Assembly: GCF_022539505.1 (NCBI RefSeq)
Contig: NC_061514.1
Span: forward strand, 341,728,644 to 341,792,643
DNA: 64,000 bases
Direction of reading: 5' to 3'
Origin: Lolium rigidum
Lineage: Eukaryota; Streptophyta; Magnoliopsida; Poales; Poaceae
In this document: piece by piece, positions 47,535 to 58,200 of the stretch
How positions within the stretch are numbered: position 1 is the stretch's first letter
Layout: each line of letters starts with the position of its first letter
Program-made: the position numbers and the translations under genes
The notes under the pieces: model-generated
What the model saw: only the letters and a program-made list of their open reading frames with translations
The model's database searches: none
Told to the model about the DNA's origin: nothing

Positions 47535-48696
47535 TGTTGCGGTCAGAAACCCACCGGCGGGCAGCGACTGGCAACACCGTAGAGCCGGGAACAACTCATG
47601 GCTGCGGCTGGCCCCAGTCCCTCAGAGCGACGGCCCGCAAAGCCTTCTGGTCACACGTCCGATGCTGTCGCAAGGGCGTGCCACCTGACCTATACCTGGT
47701 CGGGGAAGGTGTTGGATGATGCCTCGCTTAGTTTCCTGCATGGCATACACGTAAACGTTAAATACGAGCCTCGATCGGCTCTCAGGTTGTCCTGTGAATC
47801 GGCTCAAAGAGCCGATCCACCCATGATTCGCACGAGGTGTACGAATATATGGTGGTCCTGCTTGATCAAGATAAAGCTAAAGCGATCTACGACGATTTAG
47901 GGTTTTCACCGCATAATCGGATCATCCTACTCACGATTGGGCCTCGCGCTCGCGCACGGTGATCGTAAGCCGATCCTAGACAGGGCCTAAAAACCAACAC
48001 GAGGTTGATCCCCGGAACATCCTGTCTAGGGCTAGCAAACTACACCCTACACGCCGTTGGATCCTCCAACCCTTTGTAAGGCCTAACTATTGCGGATATT
48101 AAACTAATCCTTGAAGAACAAGGAGCAACCGTAACGGATCGGATCTACTAAACAATGATCAAGCGGGGTGCCTCCCCTACACCTAAGATAGGTGTAAGGG
48201 CGGCTAGATGTATAAGGGTTGCACTACGACATCATATGATACGAAGAACAATGCTAACCCTAACACATCTAAGATAACTACGTTGCTCGCCATCAAAAAG
48301 GCTTCAGCACGAGCAACGCGTGAACAACGTAATAAGCTTGTGCTGCCTAGATCGCAAGATGCGATCTAGGCAGCATGGTGCTTACCGGAAGAAACCCTCG
48401 AGACGAAGGAGTTGGCGATGCGCCGAGATTGGTTGTGTTGAACGTTGGTTGTTGTTTATTTCATAAACCCTAGATACATATTTATAGTCCGGGGGACTTT
48501 CTAACGTGGGAATAATCCCGACCGTGCACGAAGCAAACTCTAACTAACCGACACGTAATCTACTATGTTACAGATACAAGGGCAAACTAGCCCAACTTTG
48601 CATATAAGGCCGATTCACGTAATTCTTCTGTAAATAATCTTCAAGCCCATCTTGATCGCGGCCCACCTCTGACTTGGTCAAATTCTGGTGATAACA
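47535..48696 (-). repeat. Element D 3' LTR (left, 1162 bp)
   Basis: On the + strand TGTTGCGG to GATAACA. The first 290 bp hold about half of all substitutions against the other LTR, and in ten of eleven the left copy has A or T where the right has G or C. The perfect hairpin at 48341-48375 is shared with the right LTR. Confidence 0.93.
48341..48375. repeat. Perfect 16-bp-stem hairpin in the LTR
   Basis: TGCTGCCTAGATCGCA, a 3-nt AGA loop, then the exact inverse. The same hairpin is at 54548-54582 in the other LTR, unchanged. Confidence 0.92.
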
Positions 48697-48732
48697 CATG
48701 CCCCCCTGGTTTTGGAAATGACATTTCCAAAA
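48697..48732 (-). other. Element D polypurine tract and adjacent inverted repeat
   Basis: On the minus strand CCAGGGGGGCATG directly precedes the TGTTATC LTR start (48697-48709). Next to it is a perfect inverted repeat, TTTTGGAAATG/CATTTCCAAAA, separated by one base (48710-48732). Confidence 0.7.
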
Positions 48733-48983
48733 TCATCACGCTTTCTTTCGTCGGGTCATGTCGTGGCAGAGCAGAACTGTTGCAGCATCCTTCATCATGA
48801 CACCTTGTCTTCCCAACTTCTCTGCAAAATTTGATAGCTTTAGCATCACTTCCTCGGAAACTGCAATGGCATTAAATCTCCACTAGGCTCCTCATTATTT
48901 AACCGTGCCGATTGATCAGTCCTCTTCATCCCCTTCCTCTGTTCTAGCTGTCGGCACCCAAAAAACCCTCTTTCCCTGTAACA

Positions 48984-49550
48984 ATGTCTTCCTCTTCCTC
49001 CGTCTCCTCCGGCCTCTCCCTCCAGTCTTTCTCCTCAAGCGAGCCAGAGTGGAACTTCGACCATGTGCCAGGCGGTCCACCCGAAGCATTCGTCGGGTCA
49101 GATGGCGACCTGCCTCTGACCGATGGGGAAGACGACCTCAAGTTCCTCATCGAAGGGGAGCTGATAAGCGAAAGCGAAGACGACCTCCATCCCTGGGTGA
49201 AACCCACCTCCTCCGACAGGAAGGAGGACGAAGAAGAAGTAGAGGAAGAAGAGGAGGAGGAGGATGATCCCTCCTCCCCCGCTAAGCATCCGTCGGCAAA
49301 GCGATTCCGCGCTTGGGCGGACAGCGAAGACGATGATGACGATGAGGAGGAAGAAGAAGAGGATGAATCCTCCTCCTCCATCGGATACCCGCCGACAAAG
49401 CGCTTCCGCTCTTGGGCGGACAGCGAGGATGATGATGATGACGAGGAAGAAGAAGCTCCGGCCGAGGGCTGGGGCAGCAGCGACGAGGAACTTCCCGGGA
49501 GCAGCGCCGATGACATCGACAACGGCGACGATGAGGACATCGACGACTAG
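48984..49550 (+). CDS. Element D opposite-strand acidic protein, 188 aa
   Basis: Complete frame opposite to gag, at the 3' side of element D. It opens with a Ser-run (MSSSSSVSSGLSLQSFSSSE). From about residue 65 it is dominated by Asp/Glu. A unit of about 45 residues occurs twice: PSAKRFRAWADSEDDDDD and PPTKRFRSWADSEDDDDD, each followed by a Glu-run; KRFR could be a nuclear signal. It ends GDDEDIDD. A TTATTTAA box lies near 48894, about 85 bp before the ATG. No catalytic domain; the charge pattern recalls histone- or chromatin-binding acidic tails, but that is only analogy. Of the genes in the LTR elements seen whole in this window, it is the only uninterrupted one. Confidence 0.65.
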   Translation: MSSSSSVSSGLSLQSFSSSEPEWNFDHVPGGPPEAFVGSDGDLPLTDGEDDLKFLIEGELISESEDDLHPWVKPTSSDRKEDEEEVEEEEEEEDDPSSPAKHPSAKRFRAWADSEDDDDDEEEEEEDESSSSIGYPPTKRFRSWADSEDDDDDEEEEAPAEGWGSSDEELPGSSADDIDNGDDEDIDD

Positions 49551-49600
49551 TAGAGTAGGCCTAGTAGTAGCAGTGCACTAGGCACCAGATCCCCCTTTTG

Positions 49601-51450
49601 AGAGCCATCGGCTCTTTCCTGTAAAGCCGCCCCTTTGAATTAATGAGAATTGTTCTTCCAATTTATCTTTCAATTAATCCAATTTTAATCCTTCCGCTTG
49701 CCACACCAAGACCGATAGCAACGTATCGGATTTTTTCCCTTTAGACGCCCATGAAGCCGGACTCAGATATCGATTAGACCGTCAGTCAAGCACTTCTCAA
49801 ATTCGGACTGTGATTTGATACCTGACCGTGATATTTCGCAATCCTATAGCCGATGACTGTTCATCGGCTATTTTGAGAATCCAGTCTCCTTCCTTTTCTT
49901 GCAGCAACAGGACGATCCAAACCCTGTACAAGACGACGGCTTCCCTTTCCGGCTCCCCTCCGTAGCTTTAACAATCTTCTTCTGCAAACAGCCCACCGCT
50001 TTCGGAGAAGGTCATGATGCAGGGTCAGCCGATGCAACTCCAATCGGCTCTCAAAAATAGAGCACCTACCAAGTTAGTTGCCCCCCGAGCCTTAGTCAAG
50101 GCGAGAAAGGTAGTGAATCAGCCAAATGTGCCGCCATTGGCCTCACGTCATAATGCGAGCCAGCCGATTTCAACAAAATCGGCTCCCCAAGCGAGAGAAC
50201 CTTCGGAGGTGAGCTGCCCCCGAGCTTCTTCGGTCCACTTCTGCGCCTTGCGAGTCAGATCGGGTCCTTTCCTTTGGCGGATCTGATGCAACTCATCCTT
50301 AACCTGATCTGCACGTCCAGGCTGCTCTTGGCATTGGTCAGGGTCATGATCCCTCAAACCGCCCCAGCTGATATTGCGGACTCGAGTACTTGCAATAAGG
50401 CATTCCATTGAGGAGTTTTTCCAGTAGAGTTTCTCTTCATGACCCACTTCCTGCTCCATTGAATCTCTGTTTACAACAGTTGTACCTCTTGAGTCGATGG
50501 CCATGCATCGGCTTTCTATCCTTAAGTCGATGTCTGCGCATCGGCTGTGCTTAAAAAGTTTTGAATTTTCTACGGCCGATTTATGTATCGGCCCCCATAC
50601 TTCAATACCCATCATCAAAGGATATCTTGGGCTGCTGGGCATTTGTAAGACGCTTCTACTGTATATCCTCGTGTTTTATCCACCTGGGTGCCCCCCGAGC
50701 CGATTCTTTCAAGGGATTTGATGGTATCGGCTTTTCAGGTATTCCCTGTTGGATCGAATGTTGAACCCAGGTAGCATGTACAGTGAGGATAATTTTGGCC
50801 GATTCTTTGGAATCGGCCTCCACGTTGAATTGCTCAATGAAGGTTTTGTAATGTTCCTCCATAAATCTTTGGGGCCGATCTCCCGGATCGGCATCGCCAC
50901 GTTTGTCCATAGACGCTGTTTTTGTTACACGGTCAGGCCGGTGGATGAAACCAACCTAACCCCGTCCTTTGTCACGTCGATGCGCTCGCGATCGTCCAAT
51001 CCCGGAGCCCTAAACTCCGTTGGAAAGATGGAGACCATGTTTGTGCCAGCCGATGTCTCATCATCGGCTTTCCTTTGCTTGGGGCACCACTCTTTTCTTT
51101 GTGGCCGACCTTCTTCGTCCGGGGGTTCGCTGAATTTTGGCGGCCGGATCAGGCCGTGCCTTCCTCAACGTGTGCGGTATAACCTTTCAGCTTCCTCCAA
51201 CCCACGTAGACGCTGAACCCTTCGCTTTTGGGAACGGCTGAGTCCATCAGGGCACCACCTTGGCCGGTGGTACCTGTCTTCTTCTTCTTCTCCCTCGTCT
51301 TCCAAATCCTCAAGATCTTCCATCCGAGGGGACTCAGCACGTTTGCTTCGAGGCGGGAGAGGCCCTAGGCGCTTGAACACGGACACGTTAGCTGCATCCT
51401 CCTTCTTTTGTTTGCATTCTGGGCAGTTGCCGATTGTAGGCAATCGGCTC
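49601..51450. repeat. Array of GCCGAT...ATCGGC hairpins
   Basis: At least ten short inverted repeats built on the same arms: 49601-49615, 49846-49871 (11-bp stem, 4-nt loop), 50027-50049, 50162-50184, 50574-50592, 50698-50732, 50797-50818, 50873-50892, 51048-51069, 51429-51448. Loops differ in length and sequence. The region lies between the acidic gene and gag and partly overlaps decayed gag tail. Confidence 0.8.
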
Positions 51451-53683
51451 ATTCCTGAATCCCAGCGGTGTACGAAGAAGGGGCAGTCCCGGTGCCTATC
51501 CACGTCGTCTTGCTCCCTCGACTTTTCCTTGGCGTGGCGCTCATATCGCTCCTCGTCGTGATCATGCCGACGACGTCTCCTGTCGTCCCTAGCCGGACGA
51601 TCCTTCTCATCATCGTCGTTGTATCGTCGGCGTTGGTCATGCGACTCACATACTTGTTGAGGAGGTGATCGGAGAGAGGTCGCCGATATCTTATGTTCTT
51701 CACTTCTCCCTGCGTGACGTAGCGCTTGCCGTCGTGGCGGAGCCGATCGCGTGGAGCGGCTTCCTCTGTGTCTTTACTATGAGAGCAGCTGCCCTCATCT
51801 CCGTCCTTACCGAGTGGTGCCCAGAGTCCCACCATGTTGATATTGCACGAGAAATCTGGTCGGCACCCTCCATGGTAAGTATATTCCACCATGTTAACGG
51901 TGGGGAAGGGGTGTGTGTCGACCTTCATGGCGTACTGGTTGAAAATTAGCCGCCCTTTTTCTATCGCCATTTGGATCTGCCGACGCCACACCTGCGGTCG
52001 TTAGTGGTGTGGGTGAACGTGTTATGCCACTTGCGGTATGGCTTTCCGTTCAGCTCCTGCACCGTGGGGATCTTGTGGCCTTCGGGTATCTTTAGCTGCT
52101 TCTCCGTGAGTAAGAGGTCGAAAATCTGCTCAGCTTTGGTCACGTCGAAGTCGAACCCTTTTGGAGGGACTAGTGGCTTAACCCATTTGCAGGACACGGG
52201 GCCTGCCGCCCTAGTCCATTCGGCCACTACTACCTCTCAATCTCCCGCAGCACCTTCATCCTCGTCTGCCTCAACCAGGACCACCGCACGCTTGAATTTG
52301 TCCTGGTAAACATCTGGGTGGCGCTGTTCATATGCGGCGAGCCACGCACCATGTGCGCCAATGAAGGGTAGTCACGCTGGGAGGCCACGTCCTTGATCGA
52401 TGATGAGAGACCCACCACCGCCAACTCGGTCGCTTCTTTTCACTTACGTGAACCGAATAGCATCGGTTCCTAATGGTCCTGAAGCGGCTGGATGTACTCC
52501 GACACTTGTTTCCCCGCGCTTCGTCGTACTTGTGCTAGATCGGCAATACCAGCCTCGGAAGCCTCTGAGTGATACTGTATGTGGAATTGCTCTTCCAACT
52601 GCTTCCAAGTCCGGATCGACTTCGGTGGCAGCGATGTGTACCACCCGAAAGCCGATCCTATGAGGGACTGTGCGAAGAACCTCACACGCAGCTCGTCTGA
52701 TGCTGAGATCGTGCCCAGCTCTGCCAAATATCGGCTCACATGCTCGATGGAGCTGGAACCATCTGATCCACTAAACTTTGTGAAGTCAGGGAGCCGATAT
52801 TTGGGTGGTAGCGGGATAAATTCGTACTCGTTGGGGTACGGCTTGGTATAGCCGAATGTCTTTCTTTTCGGCATCATGCCGAACTGATCTTTCAGAATTG
52901 TACAAATCTGATCCGCGGTGATGGCTGAAGGTGTCGAACCCTGAAGATTCGCCGGGGTGGCATACTTAACCAGCCATGCTTGCTTTTCCAGTTCTGAGCC
53001 AAGCTGCAGGAGCTGAGCTCCGGAGGTTCGTCGGAGTGGCGTACTTAGCTAGCCACGTCCGCTTCTCAAGATCTGCTCCCGACGTTCCTCCTGCTGTTCC
53101 GGAGGTCCCTGTCTGTTGCGGCTGGTTCGAGAGTGCCCGAGTCACTGCGAGTCGGCACGTATGCGCACGCGTATCCGTGCGGGATCTCCTTGGGCGCCTC
53201 GGGTAGGAATTGGTAGTCACTAGGGTCACCACAAATCTTGTAGACGACGTATGCCGATGAGTTCGGCACTTCGGTGCTGCCAACGCGAACGGCGGCGGTG
53301 GACGGGACTCGGAGTGGCATCTCCCCTTTGTAAGTCCCCGAGCTGGTCCCGACGGAGAATACCGATGGCTCATGATTTCCTGGATCACGCGCGAGCGACA
53401 CGCTCCAACGTGTTCACCGAGGCTCTCGAGTGGCGGTGCAGCGAATGAGCCACCATGAAGTTGATCTCCGACGCGGCGACCCGGTGCGTTCTTCCGACGG
53501 GGCGGACAGGTCCACTCCATCGAGCGCGCCTTCACGTGAGAACCCCTTCCACCCGATGCCATGGGAGCGGGTTCTGTGGAAAGAGCCGATGAGGTCGGCT
53601 TCGAGGACTGTCTTGATCTCGTCATGCTTCTTCTTGAGCTCGTCAGTCAGATCCTCGTACTTGACCGGAGTGCTTTCCGCCAT
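50650..53683 (-). pseudogene. gag: Element D gag, frameshifted
   Basis: The minus-strand ATG at 53683 opens MAESTPVKYEDLTDELKKKH, about 40 bp after the primer site. Frame changes near 53480 and 53070 lead through the SSAYVVYKICGDPSDYQFLP region. The gag core is at 52877-52470: KYRLPDFTKFSGSDGSSSIE, FAQSLIGSAFGWYTSLPP, WKQLEEQFHIQY. Further parts are at 52227-51961 and 51503-51165, with a Cys-containing RLPTIGNCPECKQ knuckle region and a RVQRLRGLEEAERLY segment. Beyond this only scraps are readable (51160-50650). Protease would be expected next and is missing. Confidence 0.8.
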
Positions 53684-53720
53684 CTCGGATGTAGATGGCG
53701 ATGCGGTGGATGTCGAAGAT

Positions 53721-53740
53721 GTCCCACCGGGCGTGCCAGA
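53721..53740 (-). other. Element D primer binding site
   Basis: On the minus strand TCTGGCACGCCCGGTGGGAC follows the LTR end (CCGCAACA) after three bases. This type of site is common in grass gypsy elements; I do not name the tRNA. It fixes the minus orientation. Confidence 0.75.
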
Positions 53741-53743
53741 ATG

Positions 53744-54903
53744 TGTTGCGGTCGAAACCCACCGGCGGGCAGCGGCCGGCAACACCGTAGAGCCGGGAAC
53801 AACTCGGGGCTGCGGCTGGCCCCGGTCCCTCGGAGCGACGGCCCGCAAAGCCTTCCGGTCACACGTCCGATGCCGTCGCAAGGGCGTGCCACCTGACCTA
53901 TACCCGGTCGGGAAGGTGTTGGATGATGCCTCGCTTAGTTTCCTGCATGGCATACACGTAAACGTTAAATACGAGCCTCGATCGGCTCTCGGGTTGTCCC
54001 GTGAATCGGCTCAAAGAGCCGATCCACCCATGATTCGCACGAGGTGTACGAATATATGGTGGTCCTGCTTGATCAAGATAAAGCTAAAGCGATCTACGAC
54101 GATTTAGGGTTTTCACCGCATAATCGGATCATCCTACTCACGATTGGGCCTCGCGCTCGCGCACGGTGATCGTAAGCCGATCCTAGACGGGGCCTAAAAA
54201 CCAACACGAGGTTGATCCCCGGAACATCCTGTCTAGGGCTAGCAAACTACACCCTACACACCGCTGGATCCTCCAACCCATTGTAAGGCCTAACTATTGC
54301 GGATATTAAACTAATCCTTGAAGAACAAGGAGCAACCGTAACGGATCGGATCTACTAAACAATGATCAAACGGGGTGCCGCCCCTACACCTAAGATAGGT
54401 GTAAGGGCGGCTAGATGTATAAGGGTTGCACTACGACAACATATGATACGAAGAACAATGCTAACCCTAACATGTCTAAGATAACTACGTTGCTCGCCAT
54501 CAAAAAGGCTTCAGCACGAGCAACACGTGAACAACGTAATAAGCTTGTGCTGCCTAGATCGCAAGATGCGATCTAGGCAGCATGGTGCTTACCGGAAGAA
54601 ACCCTCGAGACGAAGGAGTTGGCGATGCGCCGAGATTGGTTGTGTTGAACGTTGGTTGTTGTTTATTTCATAAACCCTAGATACATATTTATAGTCCAGG
54701 GGACTTTCTAACGTGGGAATAATCCCGACCGTGCACGAAGCAAACTCTAACTAACCGACACGTAATCTACTATGTTACAGATACAAGGGCAAACTAGCCC
54801 AACTTTGCATATAAGGCCGATTCACGTATTTCTTCTGTAAATAATCTTCAAGCCCATCTTGATCGCGGCCCACCTCTGACTTGGTCAAATTCTGGTGATA
54901 ACA
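53744..54903 (-). repeat. Element D 5' LTR (right, 1160 bp)
   Basis: Promoter LTR of the element on the minus strand; CTATAAATATG at 54694-54684 is a likely TATA box. It contains the TCGGCTC/GAGCCGA hairpin near 54005-54022 and the perfect hairpin at 54548-54582. Confidence 0.93.
54548..54582. repeat. Perfect 16-bp-stem hairpin in the LTR (second copy)
   Basis: Identical in stem and loop to 48341-48375. Confidence 0.92.
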
Positions 54904-54958
54904 GGGCAGAGATTTTGGATCTCTCCCACTCAGCGCTCCCCAGATCTGCGGAAGCCAT
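54904..54958 (-). pseudogene. Tat-C antisense gene, severed start
   Basis: The ATG at 54958 opens MASADLGSAEWERSKIS, the same start as in Tat-A, and is cut after about 18 codons by element D. The rest of exon 1 resumes below 47535. A TATTTAAG box is at 55133-55144 on the minus strand. Confidence 0.82.
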
Positions 54959-55449
54959 CGTTGATTCCGGCGTGCTGTGCCTGGTCAGTCTGCGCGGTGG
55001 CATCAACAATGGCGCAGGAGTGCAGCTTGAGAGAAGTTGAGCTCAAAGAACTGTGGGGCGCAAGAGGAGATTTTGCGAGAGAAGAGCAGGGGAGCGGCGC
55101 GAGCGAAAGTGCTGGAGGAAGAAGATGAAGACCTTAAATAGATGTGCGGCGAAGTGGCGAACCGTTGGATGAAAAAAGTGTGCGGTAGATGATGTACACG
55201 TGGAACAGGGGTAAAAAAGTAATTTCGCCCTACAGCCGTTACAGTGCGTGCGCCAGGAAAAGCGGAAGACGTGTGTCCCCCACTTGCACGACGTGTCAAT
55301 ATGATGTGTAACTTGGGCCCGCAAGGCAGCGAGAGAGAACATCTCGCGATTTTCAGGAACATCGATCGTGGTTATCGTCAGCAATGATGTCACTTCAGCA
55401 AGAGAAAATTTCGACTCAACAGATTCATAAAAAGGCGACAGCAAAAGAT

Positions 55450-55757
55450 ATTGGAGAGCCTTTGATCAAATACAAGTTTTTGATCAAATGCTCGGGGGCT
55501 ACTTTGGAAAAAATTAAAAGTTCGAGAAAGACAAAATAGAAATGGTGTGAGCCTATGATCAAATACAAAATATTTGCTCATAGCCTCGGGGGCTACTCCC
55601 ATCGGGAGCGCTGTTCGCGCACCCGAGAGATTTTAAAATTTCGGGAGAGAAAGAAAATATAGCGGCATAAAGCGTGGAGCCTACACCCAAGCACAAGTCC
55701 TTGGCTGTAGCCTCGGGGGCTACTCCCATCGGGAACGCTGTTCGTGTGCCCGATGAA
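55450..55757 (+). repeat. Tat-C 3' tandem repeats
   Basis: CTCGGGGGCTAC at 55491, 55585 and 55712, spacings 94 and 127 bp, nearly as in Tat-A (92 and 127). A fourth copy stands before the LTR at 56361-56372. Confidence 0.87.
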
Positions 55758-56372
55758 ATTATAAAAAAGAAAGATAGAAGAACAAGAGAGTATATTTTGA
55801 GTTATAAGTAACTCTACATATACTCCCATCGGGAGAGCAATATAAGTCATCCGTTGACTCAATAAAATGTGCCATTCCAACAGCCGAATAAGCACTCGAC
55901 AATATATTCTCAGAATGCCAAAGTTGCGAACAATTTCTGAATGCCGCAAAGCTTTGCGAAGGTAAGACCCCAGATCCGTTCTGAGTGGCATGGCGCCGTC
56001 TCTGACGTCGGTTTGCTACTTCTATCCATATCAACAGATACGAAGAAAAATCCTAACGGACGCGTTAGGTACCCGATAAATATAACTGGGACTCGACAGA
56101 ATGGTAAGACCTTAAGCGGCACCTGTCGAAGTTTACACCGATATCCCGAGATCATGTCCGGGGACGTGATCTTGAAGTAGGTTTTTGCGGATTGCCACTA
56201 GAGCGGTTAACTAGTACACGATCCGTCGGATGAACTAGCCCCAACTACCATTATCCATGTACAATATAGAAATTCATATGAAGAAATACAGAGAAGTTTA
56301 AAGTTGTCGAGTAAATATAAACAGTGGAGATTTTCCCTGACTCTACAATTCAGGCAAAATCTCGGGGGCTAC

Positions 56373-56757
56373 TGACATAGGCATCCCCAATGGGCCTGCC
56401 GAAGATAGTACCCGGGGTTTACTGAAGGCCCACGACTCGAAGAATAAGAAGAATCGGAAGCCCAAGTTGTTATTAAGGAAAGCTAGAGTTGTATTAGGAG
56501 ATAATATTTGTAATCTTACGGGATGAGTTGGAAACCCTCCCGGACTGCGTAACTTGTACAATACGAATCCCTCGGCTCCACCTCCTGTATAAGGGGGAGT
56601 CGAGGGACAAAAAAGCATCGAATCATTGTCTCTCAAACCCTAGTTTTCATAATCGTCGAGTACTTTTCGGTTGAAACCTTCGAGATCTACTTGCCCTCTA
56701 CTTCCAACTAAACCCTAGTCTACAACCCGTAGGCATTGATAAGTTAATCCCTTGTCA
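56373..56757 (+). repeat. Tat-C 3' LTR (385 bp)
   Basis: TGACATAGGC to CCCTTGTCA, followed by CCGGG (56758-56762). Confidence 0.95.
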
Positions 56758-56762
56758 CCGGG

Positions 56763-56891
56763 TGCAGCTGAATTGACAACTCAGTTGTTAAGGCTTATAA
56801 GTATTCTTTACCTCCCCTTGTGTCGAATCAATAAATTTGGGTTTTACTTCCCTCGAAGACTGTTGCGATCCCCTATACTTGTGGGTTATCA
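56763..56891 (+). repeat. W-plus 3' LTR, last part
   Basis: Continues TGCAGCTGAATTGACAACTC and ends ACTTGTGGGTTATCA, the W-type LTR end, completing 34943-36334. Confidence 0.92.
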
Positions 56892-58200
56892 TTACACCAC
56901 TTCATATTTGTGCTCCAGGTTTGCACATTCTTAGAAGCTGTATTTGCTTGTTGGGTTTCTAGGAGCAAGAGGATGATACTTTTACTGAGTAAGAGGTTGG
57001 TGTCTCAATGGGCGTCTCTCACGGCATGGCAAGCCATGCGGAAGAAGAATTGGATTTGATGTATCCTTTTGCCAATTCACTTTCGAGGTTGAAGAGCTTA
57101 ATTGCCAGTCATGTCTTCAGTATTATTTGTGCCTACCTGCATAGTTTCTCAGTATGGGGTTTTTTCTGTCAGTTTTTGCTAAAACCATCGAGAATTTTGC
57201 AAATCAAGACATTGTGTTGGAGTGGTACACGATTTCATCAAGAAAGAGAGTGGTAGTGAAAAGTAGCAGGATGAGACGGGGTCACATGCCTGTGCTGAGA
57301 CGGAAGGAGGTGCAAATCAACGGGGTTCATTGTTTAGCTCAGTTTTATCTGTCATTTTTAGCTTAGTCTCCAGTTTCGAGTTACACTACTTCATTTTTGT
57401 GCTCTTGGTTTTGCACGTTCTTAGAAGCTTTTATTTTGCTTGTTTGGGTTTCTACGAACAATAGGATAATACTTTTACAGACCATCTATCTGCTACACCA
57501 TCGGCTCTGCCTATGATGCCTTGTGTGCACTCTTTTATGCAAGACATTGACGGCTTCAGACACAAGCACACATGGTGGTTTATCACTGCTGCACCGCCAC
57601 TCAATTGAATATTTTCCATCACATGTTAGGCCGTATGTATCATAAATGGGATATCAAAACTTTTTCTTGCTGACTTTTTCTAAATTTCTTTCCTCGCAGA
57701 AATCGTATAAGCTGGACATGCATTTCCTAACTCAGTACAATTTTTTGGTTACTAAGTTGTGATAAGTCAAGCCAGAGATCTCAGGAAATGCTTCTCCCCT
57801 GATATTTTGGTCAGTTTTTGGTCAGTTTCTCTGTGTTTATTTCGTTTCTCATTCTTCTTCATTTTCACTCTTTTCTGATCATAGGAAACAAGCCAGCACA
57901 GGCTGATCCTGCGGGTACTAGGCTGTAAGAAGGCAAGCGGGGAAAGTTTGGTATGTGTCATCCGCTCCCGCAAGCCATATTCTCTGTTTTGTCAGTTGCC
58001 TTCTTCCTAGTTTTATTAGTGTTCCACCAAGAAAAGTAGGTCATACTAGTATCCACTGTACTTCTAGCCCGGATATAGCCTTTTATTTGATTCTTAAACT
58101 CAAGAAATAGTCACAGAAACCGATCGGTGGATGCAACATAGCAAGTCTGGTGACATACTAGCATGCATTGTAGTTTTAGCCCATGTCTGCATGGTGACAT
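56892..58200. other. Unassigned sequence with a direct repeat
   Basis: A stretch of about 95 bp at 56893-56987 recurs at 57382-57480 (TTACACYACTTCAT.TTTGTG, TTCTTAGAAGCT, GATRATACTTTTAC), so about 490 bp appears duplicated or flanks an insert. Open frames (57008-57256 and others) show no known motif. Confidence 0.5.

Larger units (their letters stand above)
47535..54903 (-). mobile_element. Element D: gypsy LTR retrotransposon lacking visible pol
   Basis: 7.37 kb, with 1162- and 1160-bp LTRs and a 5-bp duplication. Primer site, gag and polypurine tract place it on the minus strand. It encodes gag, but no protease, RT, RNase H or integrase motif is found in the 5 kb between the LTRs, so it would depend on another element. 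At its 3' side it has an opposite-strand gene for an acidic protein and a hairpin-rich non-coding part. LTRs differ by about 23 substitutions (2 percent), enriched in CG-to-TG/CA changes. Confidence 0.92.
36335..56757 (+). mobile_element. Tat-C: Tat-type gypsy element carrying element D
   Basis: Spans 20.4 kb including the 7.4-kb element D; about 13.05 kb is its own sequence, close to the 13.1 kb of Tat-A. It has the same gene order. LTRs differ by six substitutions and one 2-bp indel over 385 bp (about 1.6 percent), so it is older than Tat-A by this measure. It is inserted in the W-plus LTR. Pol is broken by stops and frameshifts. Confidence 0.95.

Noticed and set aside
48944..49540. 198-codon Ser-rich minus-strand frame
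   Set aside because: It is the mirror of the Asp/Glu codons of the acidic gene on the + strand.
53430..54107. 225-codon + frame across the element D gag start and LTR
   Set aside because: It runs antisense through gag and the LTR; the left LTR has a similar frame by repetition only.
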